Assembly (NCBI GenBank): GCA_017883485.1
Contig: JADGNM010000079.1
Span: forward strand, 1-9,271
Direction: 5' to 3'
DNA from: Methanosarcina sp.
Lineage (GTDB): Archaea; Halobacteriota; Methanosarcinia; Methanosarcinales; Methanosarcinaceae
Length of the DNA: 9,271 nt
Each line of letters starts with the position of its first letter. Position 1 is the stretch's first letter. The notes beneath the pieces were generated by a model. That model had not been told where the DNA came from. It saw only the letters and a list, made by a program, of their open reading frames with translations, and did no database searches. The translations under genes were made by a program, and so were the position numbers. Shown here piece after piece: positions 1 through 6,220 of this stretch.

Positions 1-773
1 CTTTCGTCAATGGTATGCCTCATTTTCGATTCGATGTTCTTCAGGCTGTACCGTGGTTAAGGCACTTTCTGTGCGATTATTCTATGATAGTTACCCGTAA
101 ATAAGGCTAACATGGTGAGAAATAACCTTACATGCCTTATTAGTTATAATCGTAATTTGTTTCGGTCTGTTAAACATCGTTTGATATTATGTCTTAAATT
201 AGTTTCTATTTTTCATTGTTGTTTAGTTGATGTAAGAATAATTTTTAAATATTAATTAACTTCGTTTTTATTTTTATTTTAGTGTTACTATTCGAAGCTA
301 GAAATAGTCAGCGGCTTAGACTAAAACGGAGGTGTATGTTTCTTAGTATTTTTTGCATTTATCCCCTACTAACAGGTGTAAACAAGTAAATTCCTATATC
401 GTATGATAAAGAATTTCCATTTGCTTGTATTGAATGATCTGTACGTTTTTCTATGTTTTCAACCGGTGAATCTGGGTTATTAGGCTTTCTACCAAGCCTT
501 AATACAGCGGTTTTTGAAGGAGCCGGGATGTGATGAACAAAGCCCCTCCAGAGATTTCGAATCGATTATGCTGAAGTAAGGAAATGGTAGAGCACACATG
601 GGGCAATGTTTAAGAGCCAGCGAAATTAACTCTGGTTGGGTGTTCGCCAAGGCATTCACCATCGCAATTAATTACCAAACAGAAAAAAATTATCATGAAA
701 AGCAATATAATCAAGTGTCTATATAAACTAAATAGAGGCTGTTGAGTGCTTAATCCTTTAGGGACTGATATGA
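1..773. other. AT-rich flank without a convincing gene
   Basis: This stretch is AT-rich and broken by stops in every frame. I see no protein family, tRNA, rRNA or mobile-element terminus. It does hold an 8-bp inverted repeat (AATAAGGC 100-107 / GCCTTATT 134-141), a 6-bp hairpin (AGGCTT 482-487 / AAGCCT 494-499), a ribosome-binding-like GGAGGTG at 328-334 ahead of a 17-codon ORF (336-389), and a less AT-rich patch at about 500-660 with short ORFs. None is strong enough to call a gene. The patch could be a decayed gene or an untranslated RNA; that is inference. Confidence 0.6.
720..727 (+). promoter_or_regulatory. Archaeal TATA box for the small ORF at 774
   Basis: TATATAAA is a near-ideal archaeal TATA element. 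A start site about 25 nt downstream would fall near 748-750, giving a leader of about 25 nt before the ATG at 774. This position is a main reason to believe the small ORF is expressed. Confidence 0.55.
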
Positions 774-1034
774 ATGTTTAATCCGTTATCAGCATTATGG
801 AAGCGGCTCTTGAAACCGGAAGCGCCGCCTGATAAAAATATGCAACGTTCGATCGAGCCCAGACTTTCCTGTTGTGAGATCATGCTTGCTCGTCAAGCAA
901 TGATCTATTTAGACAAACAGGGATATCGTTACGCGAAGAATGCAAGAGTCGATCGAATTGGAAATCACTGTTACCTGGTATTTCCGAGCAATGAAGATCC
1001 CAAGAATTCCGAAGAGGAAATCCTACTCTACTGA
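774..1034 (+). CDS. Small hypothetical protein, 86 aa
   Basis: I do not recognise this protein. It has a basic N-terminal segment (about residues 1-25, including WKRLLK and the doublet PP), a middle part with a Cys-Cys pair (33-34) followed by a predicted helix, an aromatic basic stretch around GYRYAKNARVDR (50-61), a hydrophobic strand HCYLVF (65-70) and an acidic C-terminus. There is no signal peptide or membrane segment. The ATG at 774 is favoured by the TATA box at 720-727 and a modest AGGGAC at 760-765. A T9 tract at 1065-1073 could end its transcript, so it looks like a single-gene unit separate from trp. Lack of known homology leaves open that it is a chance or decaying ORF. Confidence 0.5.
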   Translation: MFNPLSALWKRLLKPEAPPDKNMQRSIEPRLSCCEIMLARQAMIYLDKQGYRYAKNARVDRIGNHCYLVFPSNEDPKNSEEEILLY

Positions 1035-1064
1035 TCTACGTTTTAAAGTTTATTATTTTGCTAA

Positions 1065-1073
1065 TTTTTTTTT
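1065..1073 (+). terminator. T9 tract, probable archaeal terminator
   Basis: Nine consecutive T residues lie 31 nt after the stop of the small ORF, inside a pyrimidine-rich stretch that runs to about 1102. Archaeal RNA polymerase terminates at U-tracts without needing a hairpin. This would separate the small ORF from the trp operon. Confidence 0.45.
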
Positions 1074-1150
1074 CTCGATCCTCTTTCTCGCTCCATTTTC
1101 TCGGTATTGTTTAGTCTTCGAATGCTAATTTCTGGAATAGCTCTGGGTAA

Positions 1151-1182
1151 ATGAAATTCATTAATTTAGCCTCGAATTTCAT
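1151..1182. promoter_or_regulatory. 9-bp inverted repeat upstream of the trp promoter
   Basis: ATGAAATTC (1151-1159) and GAATTTCAT (1174-1182) are perfect inverted copies separated by 14 nt. The element lies about 60-90 bp upstream of the trp TATA box. The position suits an activator or auxiliary repressor site, but no regulator is known to match it here; the role is inferred only from symmetry and place. Confidence 0.35.
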
Positions 1183-1240
1183 AGTGGTTCAGATATACCT
1201 GGACCCTATGGACTTCAGAGCAGATGTCAAGCCAAAACCT

Positions 1241-1248
1241 ATTTATAC
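1241..1248 (+). promoter_or_regulatory. TATA box of the trp operon
   Basis: ATTTATAC, with core TTTATA at 1242-1247, is preceded by an A-rich segment (CCAAAACC, 1232-1239) where a BRE would lie. Transcription should start near 1269-1271, leaving a leader of about 30 nt before the trpC ATG at 1300. It is the best TATA match between the T9 tract and trpC; a weaker one (GATATACC, 1192-1199) lies upstream. Confidence 0.55.
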
Positions 1249-1270
1249 AATGTGTTTCATTAGACATTGT
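1247..1270. promoter_or_regulatory. Candidate trp operator (7-bp inverted repeat)
   Basis: ACAATGT (1247-1253) and ACATTGT (1264-1270) are perfect inverted copies with a 10-nt spacer, so half-sites are centred 17 bp apart. The element begins on the last base of the TATA core and ends at the predicted start site, where a bound dimer would block polymerase. The palindromic hexamer TGTACA follows directly at 1271-1276; that hexamer is the TRP box recognised by TrpY in Methanothermobacter. Whether a TrpY-like protein acts here is not known from this window. Confidence 0.4.
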
Positions 1271-1299
1271 TGTACACAAATATACATCAGTGGTAATAA

Positions 1300-2106
1300 A
1301 TGCACGATTCGATTCTCCACATCCTCAACACGACAAAAACTCGCATCCAGGCTTTTGGGCCGCATACACATCCTGAAAACCTGCAGATGCAGTTTGAGAA
1401 AAGGGATTTTCTCTCTGCGGTAGAGGATGCAAAGGCAGAAGGGCGGGTGCCGGTAATTGCGGAAATCAAGCCCGCATCTCCTGGAAAGACTTTCAGGGAG
1501 ATTCCACCCGAAACGGCTGCAAGACTTGCATGGGAAATGGAAGAGGCTGGAGCTGTAGCAATTTCTGTTCTGACGGAGCCTTTGGTTTTTCGGGGTTCCC
1601 TTGAAAACCTGGACGCGGTCAGGAAAAACGTATGCCTGCCTGTCCTCCGGAAGGACTTTATTATTGACAGGGTGCAGATGGAAGAGATAGGAAGCGACCT
1701 CCTCCTTCTGATTGCAGGCATCCTGGGAAAAGAGCTGGGCGACTTTGTCGATCTTGCCTTCGAAAAGGGATTTGAACCGCTTGTTGAAGTCCATAACAGG
1801 TCCGAGCTTGCGCTTGCACTTGATACCACTGCGAGGGTTATCGGGATTAACAACCGGAACTTTGAAACACTTAAAACAGACCTGAGCACCACGGAAGAGC
1901 TTGCACCAATGATCCGAGAGCACGACCTTGACCACGGCAGCAGGCATATAATTATCAGTGAAAGCGGGATGAGCAGCACAGAGGATGTCAGGCGAGTTAT
2001 CGAGGCAGGTGCGGATGCTGTACTTATAGGTTCTGCGCTTATGGAAAGTGACTCTGTTTTTGAAAAAACCGAAGAATTCGTCCAGTGCTATTGCTGGCGT
2101 CAATAA
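1300..2106 (+). CDS. trpC: Indole-3-glycerol phosphate synthase (TrpC)
   Basis: This enzyme closes the indole ring: it converts carboxyphenylamino-deoxyribulose phosphate to indole-3-glycerol phosphate, with loss of CO2 and water, in the cytoplasm. The 268 residues form one beta/alpha barrel of normal length. The expected catalytic residues are visible: Glu55 and Lys57 in IAEIKPASP, Lys118 in PVLRKDF, Glu163 in VEVHN, Asn184 in IGINNRN, and Glu221-Ser222 in SESG; the phosphate-binding end is VLIGSALM. It is first in the trp operon and is not fused to trpF. The ATG at 1300 leaves about 50 residues before the first strand, as the family needs for its N-terminal helix. Its ribosome site is weak (GTGGT, 1290-1294). 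It ends in TAA and is followed by an unusually long 168-nt gap before trpB. Confidence 0.97.
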   Translation: MHDSILHILNTTKTRIQAFGPHTHPENLQMQFEKRDFLSAVEDAKAEGRVPVIAEIKPASPGKTFREIPPETAARLAWEMEEAGAVAISVLTEPLVFRGSLENLDAVRKNVCLPVLRKDFIIDRVQMEEIGSDLLLLIAGILGKELGDFVDLAFEKGFEPLVEVHNRSELALALDTTARVIGINNRNFETLKTDLSTTEELAPMIREHDLDHGSRHIIISESGMSSTEDVRRVIEAGADAVLIGSALMESDSVFEKTEEFVQCYCWRQ

Positions 2107-2147
2107 CTGTTTTTACGGACTTTTGGAGCTTTCAGCCTGCCGAATTA

Positions 2148-2188
2148 AGGTTGAAAAATCCACCTCAACCTCAAACTGGATTTTGTTT
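2148..2188 (+). other. Small hairpin with T-rich tail in the trpC-trpB gap
   Basis: AGGTTGA (2148-2154) can pair with TCAACCT (2165-2171) across a 10-nt loop. A T-rich stretch (TTTTGTTT, 2181-2188) follows. It might cause partial termination or mark an RNA processing site between trpC and the rest of the operon. The stem is short, so this is tentative. Confidence 0.3.
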
Positions 2189-2204
2189 CAAAAATATCAC
2201 GAAA

Positions 2205-2231
2205 GATACCAAAAATAACGATACCAAAAAT
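2205..2231 (+). repeat. Tandem 12-bp direct repeat before trpB
   Basis: GATACCAAAAAT occurs at 2205-2216 and again at 2220-2231, a 15-nt period. An A/T stretch AAAAATAT (2190-2197) just upstream resembles a weak TATA element. The set may mark a secondary promoter for trpB and the genes after it, or a protein or RNA binding site. Only the repeat itself is certain. Confidence 0.5.
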
Positions 2232-2260
2232 TGCGCTGCCAGATTAAATCAGAGGACAAA

Positions 2261-2266
2261 GGAGTG
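2261..2266 (+). promoter_or_regulatory. Ribosome binding site that fixes the TTG start of trpB
   Basis: GGAGTG lies 8 nt ahead of the TTG at 2275. No in-frame ATG or GTG is found between this site and the conserved N-terminal part of TrpB, so the TTG start is well supported. Confidence 0.7.
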
Positions 2267-2274
2267 TAATTAAA

Positions 2275-3543
2275 TTGACAGAAACTGAAGTCTCAGAATC
2301 TCAGACAAAGGGTTCGTATTTGAATGAGCTTGCAGGTTCGAAAACCGGTAAGACAACACAGGTAAGAGGAAAATATGGAAAATATGGGGGGCGGTACGTA
2401 CCCGAAGTCCTCATGCCGGCCTTAGAAGAATTGGAAGGCGGATACGAAAGATACAAAAATGACCCCGAATTCCTTGCAGAACTTAATCGTTACCTGCGGG
2501 ATTTTGCAGGCAGGGAGACACCCCTTTATTTTGCCCGGAACCTGAGCAAAAAATACGGGTTGAAAATCTACCTCAAGCGGGAAGACCTGGTTCACGGAGG
2601 AGCTCACAAGCTAAACAACGCCATGGGGCAGGCTTTACTTGCAAAATACATGGGAAAAACCAGATTGATTGCAGAAACCGGAGCAGGTCAGCATGGAACT
2701 GCAACTGCCATGGCAGGGGCAAATCTCGGTTTTGAAACAGTCGTATACATGGGTGCCAAGGACATCAAACGCCAGCAGATGAACGCATATCGGATGGAAC
2801 TCATGGGCACCGAGGTAAAAGCCGTGCACACCGGCTCAAAAACCTTAAAGGATGCAATCAATGAAGCTTTTCGGGACTGGGTCACGAATATTGCAAATAC
2901 CCATTACCTCATAGGCTCGGTAGTGGGGCCGCATCCCTATCCTGTAATAGTCCGGGATTTTCAAAGCGTTATCGGGCGCGAGGTAAAGGAGCAAATTCTC
3001 GAAAAAGAAGGCCGCATGCCTGATTCTATTGTTGCCTGCGCTGGCGGGGGGAGCAACGCGATGGGGATTTTCCATCCCTTTGTCGAAGACAAAGAAGTCA
3101 AACTCATTGCTGTCGAAGCCGGGGGAAAAGCCCTGAAATGTACGGGAAAAGCAGCTCTTCACTCAGCCTGCCTCTGCGCAGGAGAAGAAGGAATCCTGCA
3201 TGGAGCGCGGACAAAGGTACTGCAGGACAAAAATGGGCAGATCCTTGAATCCGAGTCTGTTTCTGCAGGACTTGACTACTCCGGGGTAGGGCCTGAACTG
3301 GCTTACCTGGCTGAGAGCGGTCGGGTAACAGCACGTTATGCTATTGATGATGAAGCTGTTGCGGCTTTTCACGAACTGAGCCGGCTTGAAGGAATAATTC
3401 CCGCGCTGGAATCTTCACATGCCCTTGCTTACCTGAAGAAAGCGGCAGAAACAGGGGAACTGGGAGAGATCGTGGTTGTTAATCTTTCGGGAAGAGGGGA
3501 CAAAGACCTCGAAACCGTCCTGAGCCTGAAAAGAGGGGTATGA
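2275..3543 (+). CDS. trpB: Tryptophan synthase beta chain (TrpB, TrpB1 type)
   Basis: This PLP enzyme joins indole, delivered by the alpha chain, to serine to give tryptophan. In its 422 residues the PLP lysine is Lys112 in GGAHKLNNA, the catalytic Glu134 is in [12 protein letters not shown], the phosphate cup GGGSN is at 257-261, Asp334 of the closing domain is in SAGLDY, Glu379 is in PALES, and Ser405 facing the PLP ring is in NLSGRGDKD. The pattern and alpha-subunit contact region fit TrpB1, the kind that pairs with TrpA, rather than the stand-alone TrpB2. The first 30 or so residues form a hydrophilic extension, about 25 longer than enteric TrpB. A histidine usual after GPE/GPQ is leucine here (Leu342). 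The gene starts at TTG; trpA follows after 13 nt, as expected for partners of one complex. Confidence 0.97.
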   Translation: MTETEVSESQTKGSYLNELAGSKTGKTTQVRGKYGKYGGRYVPEVLMPALEELEGGYERYKNDPEFLAELNRYLRDFAGRETPLYFARNLSKKYGLKIYLKREDLVHGGAHKLNNAMGQALLAKYMGKTRLIAETGAGQHGTATAMAGANLGFETVVYMGAKDIKRQQMNAYRMELMGTEVKAVHTGSKTLKDAINEAFRDWVTNIANTHYLIGSVVGPHPYPVIVRDFQSVIGREVKEQILEKEGRMPDSIVACAGGGSNAMGIFHPFVEDKEVKLIAVEAGGKALKCTGKAALHSACLCAGEEGILHGARTKVLQDKNGQILESESVSAGLDYSGVGPELAYLAESGRVTARYAIDDEAVAAFHELSRLEGIIPALESSHALAYLKKAAETGELGEIVVVNLSGRGDKDLETVLSLKRGV

Positions 3544-3556
3544 AGAGGGATCTTAA

Positions 3557-4348
3557 ATGAGAAAGCAAACAATCTCAGAGAAATTCGGCGAGCTCAAAGA
3601 ACGAAAGGAAGGAGCCCTGATCTGCTACGTGATGGCAGGAGACCCCTCTGCAGAAGCAACGGGCAAGATTGTAGAAGCCCTGGCAAACGGAGGCGCAGAT
3701 ATTATAGAACTCGGTTTTCCGTTTTCAGACCCTGTGGCCGACGGCCCGACCATCCAGGCCGCAGGCCTGCGAGCGCTTGCAGCTGGTATGGATATCCAGC
3801 AGTATTTTGGGCTTGTCAGAGACCTTGATGTGCTTATTCCTCTTGTGTGCATGACCTACTATAATCCTGTATTCAGGTATGGGGTGGAAAAGTTTGTTGA
3901 AGGAGCTGCAGAGGTAGGAATCGGCGGGCTCATCATACCCGATATCCCTGTAGAAGAAGCAGCTGACCTGAAAAGCAGCTGCGATAAGCACGGGCTTGAT
4001 CTGATTTTCCTGATTGCACCTACGACAACCGATGAGAGAATCCGGAAGATCCTGCAAAGGGGCTCAGGTTTCCTGTACCTTGTCTCAAGGCTCGGAGTTA
4101 CAGGAACCAGAGAAGATGTTTCGTCTTCAACTAAAGACCTGCTCTCCAGAGTGGAAACTAAGCTTCCGAAAGCCGTAGGATTCGGAATCTCTACCGGAAG
4201 ACAGGCTGAAGAAGTAAGAACAGCAGGAGCGGATGCTGTCATAGTCGGCTCGGCTTTTGTCAAGATTATCGAAGAAGGAAAAGACGTAAACGGGAAACTG
4301 GAAGCTCTTGCAAGGGAACTCAAATCTGGCATACTGAAAGCCAGTTAA
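3557..4348 (+). CDS. trpA: Tryptophan synthase alpha chain (TrpA)
   Basis: This barrel enzyme splits indole-3-glycerol phosphate into glyceraldehyde 3-phosphate and indole, which is passed through a tunnel to TrpB. The catalytic pair is Glu51 and Asp62, both in the signature around ELGFPFSDPVADGPTIQ. Other family marks are YVMAGDP (24-30), the YNP loop before the beta contact region, LIAPTTTDERI, and the phosphate-binding GFGIST and VIVGSAF segments. The 263-residue length is typical. The usual YLVSRSGVTG or similar segment reads YLVSRLGVTG, a tolerated change. The start at 3557 follows GAGGGAT (3545-3551), 5 nt away. The protein has no tryptophan at all. The gene lies 13 nt after trpB and 43 nt before trpD. 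Confidence 0.97.
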   Translation: MRKQTISEKFGELKERKEGALICYVMAGDPSAEATGKIVEALANGGADIIELGFPFSDPVADGPTIQAAGLRALAAGMDIQQYFGLVRDLDVLIPLVCMTYYNPVFRYGVEKFVEGAAEVGIGGLIIPDIPVEEAADLKSSCDKHGLDLIFLIAPTTTDERIRKILQRGSGFLYLVSRLGVTGTREDVSSSTKDLLSRVETKLPKAVGFGISTGRQAEEVRTAGADAVIVGSAFVKIIEEGKDVNGKLEALARELKSGILKAS

Positions 4349-4391
4349 AATCGAAAAAAGGTGAATAGGGAGTTTAAAAGGAGGAGGGAAA

Positions 4392-5498
4392 ATGCAGAGA
4401 TACATTAAAAAACTGGAAGAAGGCCGTGATCTAAGTTCCGAAGAAGCTGAAGCTGCTGTAAGCAAAATTCTGAGCACGGCCGAAGATGACGAAATCGGGG
4501 CATTTCTGCTTGCCCTGAGGGCAAAAGGTGAAAAGCCCGAAGAAATCGCAGGTTTTGTGAGGGGGATGAAGAAAGCTGCAAACACAATCAGGCCAAAAGT
4601 GCCTTTCAGGCTTGTGGATACCTGCGGGACAGGAGGAGACGGCCTTAACACTATTAATGTTTCAACAGCAGCAGCAATTGTGACTGCTGCAGCAGGCGTT
4701 CCTGTAGCCAAACATGGTAACAGGGCTGTAACCTCAATGTCAGGAAGCTCGGATGTGCTTGAAGCCCTGGGGATCAAAGTTGACATGGAGCCGGAGCCTG
4801 TCAAAAGGACAATAGAAGAAGTAGGAATAGGGTTCATGTTTGCCCCGGTCTTCCACCCGGCTATGAAACGGGTTGCAGGGGTCAGAAAAAAGCTTGGAGT
4901 CCGTACGGTCTTCAACATCCTGGGGCCTTTGACCAACCCTGCAGGCGCTAAAGGGCAGTTAATAGGGGTTTTTGATAAAAGACTCTGCGAACCAATAGCC
5001 TGTGCCCTTGCGGAACTTGGAACCGAACAGGCTCTCGTAGTGCATGGAGACGGGATGGATGAGATTTCAAATACAGGCGAAACATTTGTCGCGGAATTAA
5101 AGCACGGGAAGGTCTCAACCTATACCCTGACCCCGGAATCCCTGGGTATGTTGAGGGCAAATCCTGAGGACATCATTGGAGGTTCTCCGAAGGAAAACGC
5201 CAGGGACATTCTTCGCATCTTCAAGGGTCATAAAGGCCCAAAGCGTGACCTTGTAGTCCTGAATGCGGCTGCAGCCCTGTATGTGAGCGGGATAGTAGGT
5301 TCTATCAGGCAGGCGATTCCTATTGCCGAAGATGCTATTGACAGCGGGAAGGTTATGGTTAAATTCAACCAGTTCAGGGCTTTTACATCCGGGTTTAACA
5401 GGCAGGATAATGAGAATGCTCTTCCGGGAAAAGAAAACTCTACACATCGCACGACCAAAATTCCAATGTTAAGCCCGGCACCGGGAGAAAGGACATGA
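4392..5498 (+). CDS. trpD: Anthranilate phosphoribosyltransferase (TrpD)
   Basis: The enzyme transfers the phosphoribosyl group of PRPP to anthranilate, the second step of the pathway. After a helical N-terminal domain (about 1-70) come the PRPP-binding motifs GTGGD (79-83) and NVST (89-92), then KHGNR (107-111), SGSSDVLEALG, the anthranilate-contact region FAPVFHPAMK with Arg171, and the metal-binding Asp-Glu at 223-224 in HGDGMDE. These mark it as TrpD rather than a thymidine phosphorylase. At 368 residues it is somewhat long: the final 35 or so residues (from about 334) are a polar, Pro- and Lys-rich tail beyond the usual end. A strong GGAGG (4380-4384) precedes the ATG. Its stop overlaps the trpF start in ATGA (5495-5498), so translation is probably coupled. 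It contains no tryptophan. Confidence 0.96.
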   Translation: MQRYIKKLEEGRDLSSEEAEAAVSKILSTAEDDEIGAFLLALRAKGEKPEEIAGFVRGMKKAANTIRPKVPFRLVDTCGTGGDGLNTINVSTAAAIVTAAAGVPVAKHGNRAVTSMSGSSDVLEALGIKVDMEPEPVKRTIEEVGIGFMFAPVFHPAMKRVAGVRKKLGVRTVFNILGPLTNPAGAKGQLIGVFDKRLCEPIACALAELGTEQALVVHGDGMDEISNTGETFVAELKHGKVSTYTLTPESLGMLRANPEDIIGGSPKENARDILRIFKGHKGPKRDLVVLNAAAALYVSGIVGSIRQAIPIAEDAIDSGKVMVKFNQFRAFTSGFNRQDNENALPGKENSTHRTTKIPMLSPAPGERT

Positions 5499-6220
5499 GC
5501 GCGAAGCCAAAAACCAGAGTAAAAATCTGCGGAATCCGCAGTCCTGAGGAAATAGAGCTTGCAGCCCTCTATGGAGCCGATGCCGTTGGCTTTATAACGG
5601 AAGTCCCTGTTGAGAGCCCAAGAAAGCTTGGCTCCGAAACGGCTGCATCTCTCATTTCCAAAGTTCCGGGATATCTTAATTCGGTACTTGTTATTATGCC
5701 GGATAATTCTGCCAGAGCTCTTGAGCTTATTGAAAAGGTCAGCCCTGATATCGTACAGATCCATTCGGTGCTGTCTTTTTCCGAACTTGAAACAGTAAGA
5801 GAAAAAACGGATATTCCAATTATAAAGACTCTTTCCCTACCTGCGCAGGAGGAAATTGAGAAAATTCCAGAAAATAATGCAGAAAATTCGATTCTGGTTT
5901 TTAACCTTCTAGAACAGGTCCGTCTGCTGGAAGAAGCGGCAGCTGTTGATTCAATCCTGCTGGATACTGGTAAAGCCGGAAAGCCAGGGGGGACAGGCTG
6001 TGTGCACGACTGGGCTTTGAGCCGATTAATTGCTCGGGAAACCAGGCTTCCACTTATTCTTGCAGGAGGGCTCAAGCCTGAAAATGTGCAGGAAGCAATC
6101 AGGGTTGTTTCTCCGTACGCCGTAGATACGGCATCCGGGGTAGAGACCTGCGGAAAAAAAGATGTTGTGAAAATTAAAAAATTTATTGAAGAAGTGAGGT
6201 ATGCTAATGCTTTCCTTTGA
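5495..6220 (+). CDS. trpF: Phosphoribosylanthranilate isomerase (TrpF)
   Basis: This barrel enzyme carries out the Amadori rearrangement of phosphoribosylanthranilate to the substrate of TrpC. The catalytic base Cys12 is in KICGI and the acid Asp157 is in LLDTGKAG. Further family marks are VGFITEV..SPR (31-43), VQIH (87-90), GGTG (165-168), LAGGLKPENV (189-198) and DTASGVET (211-218), the last two binding phosphate. The 241-residue length is slightly above the usual 200-220, with an expanded middle segment around 117-135 (polar, Glu/Asn-rich). GGGAG at 5483-5487 lies 7 nt from the ATG. The gene overlaps trpD by four bases and trpE by 14, which suggests tightly coupled translation. Confidence 0.95.
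   Translation: MSAKPKTRVKICGIRSPEEIELAALYGADAVGFITEVPVESPRKLGSETAASLISKVPGYLNSVLVIMPDNSARALELIEKVSPDIVQIHSVLSFSELETVREKTDIPIIKTLSLPAQEEIEKIPENNAENSILVFNLLEQVRLLEEAAAVDSILLDTGKAGKPGGTGCVHDWALSRLIARETRLPLILAGGLKPENVQEAIRVVSPYAVDTASGVETCGKKDVVKIKKFIEEVRYANAFL
6196..6200 (+). promoter_or_regulatory. Ribosome binding site that decides the trpE start
   Basis: GAGGT sits inside the 3' end of trpF. It touches the ATG at 6201 but is 6 nt from the in-frame ATG at 6207. The second ATG therefore has the proper spacing and is taken as the start; using 6201 would only add Met-Leu. Confidence 0.55.

Noticed and set aside
336..389. 17-codon ORF behind a perfect GGAGGTG (328-334)
   Set aside because: The spacing to the ATG is too short and the peptide is tiny; in a long AT-rich flank this is probably chance.
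71..560. Possible ORF-less group II intron: GTGCG at 71-75 and a domain-V-like GAGCCGGGATGTGATGAA at about 520-537
   Set aside because: The second half of a domain V hairpin does not follow, the 5' motif is only five bases, and the interior lacks recognisable intron domains.
545..575. TTCGAATC resembling a tRNA T-loop
   Set aside because: The flanking bases do not pair into a T-stem, and no acceptor or anticodon arm can be built around it.
598..726. 42-codon ORF starting at ATG 598
   Set aside because: There is no ribosome site, no recognised similarity, and its stop falls inside the TATA box of the following gene.
1271..1299. Attenuator or T-box-like leader before trpC
   Set aside because: The predicted leader is only about 30 nt, with no Trp codons and no room for alternative structures.
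1151..1423. 90-codon ORF running into trpC in another frame
   Set aside because: It covers the promoter and operator region and overlaps a clearly real gene; it has no family features.
1243..2103. Long antisense ORFs opposite trpC
   Set aside because: They are shadows of trpC codon bias; the sense frame has every catalytic motif of the enzyme.
2085..2273. 62-codon ORF across the trpC-trpB gap, considered as a leader peptide
   Set aside because: It starts inside trpC, has no ribosome site, and has a single Trp codon (TGG at 2114-2116) rather than the cluster expected of a leader that senses tryptophan.
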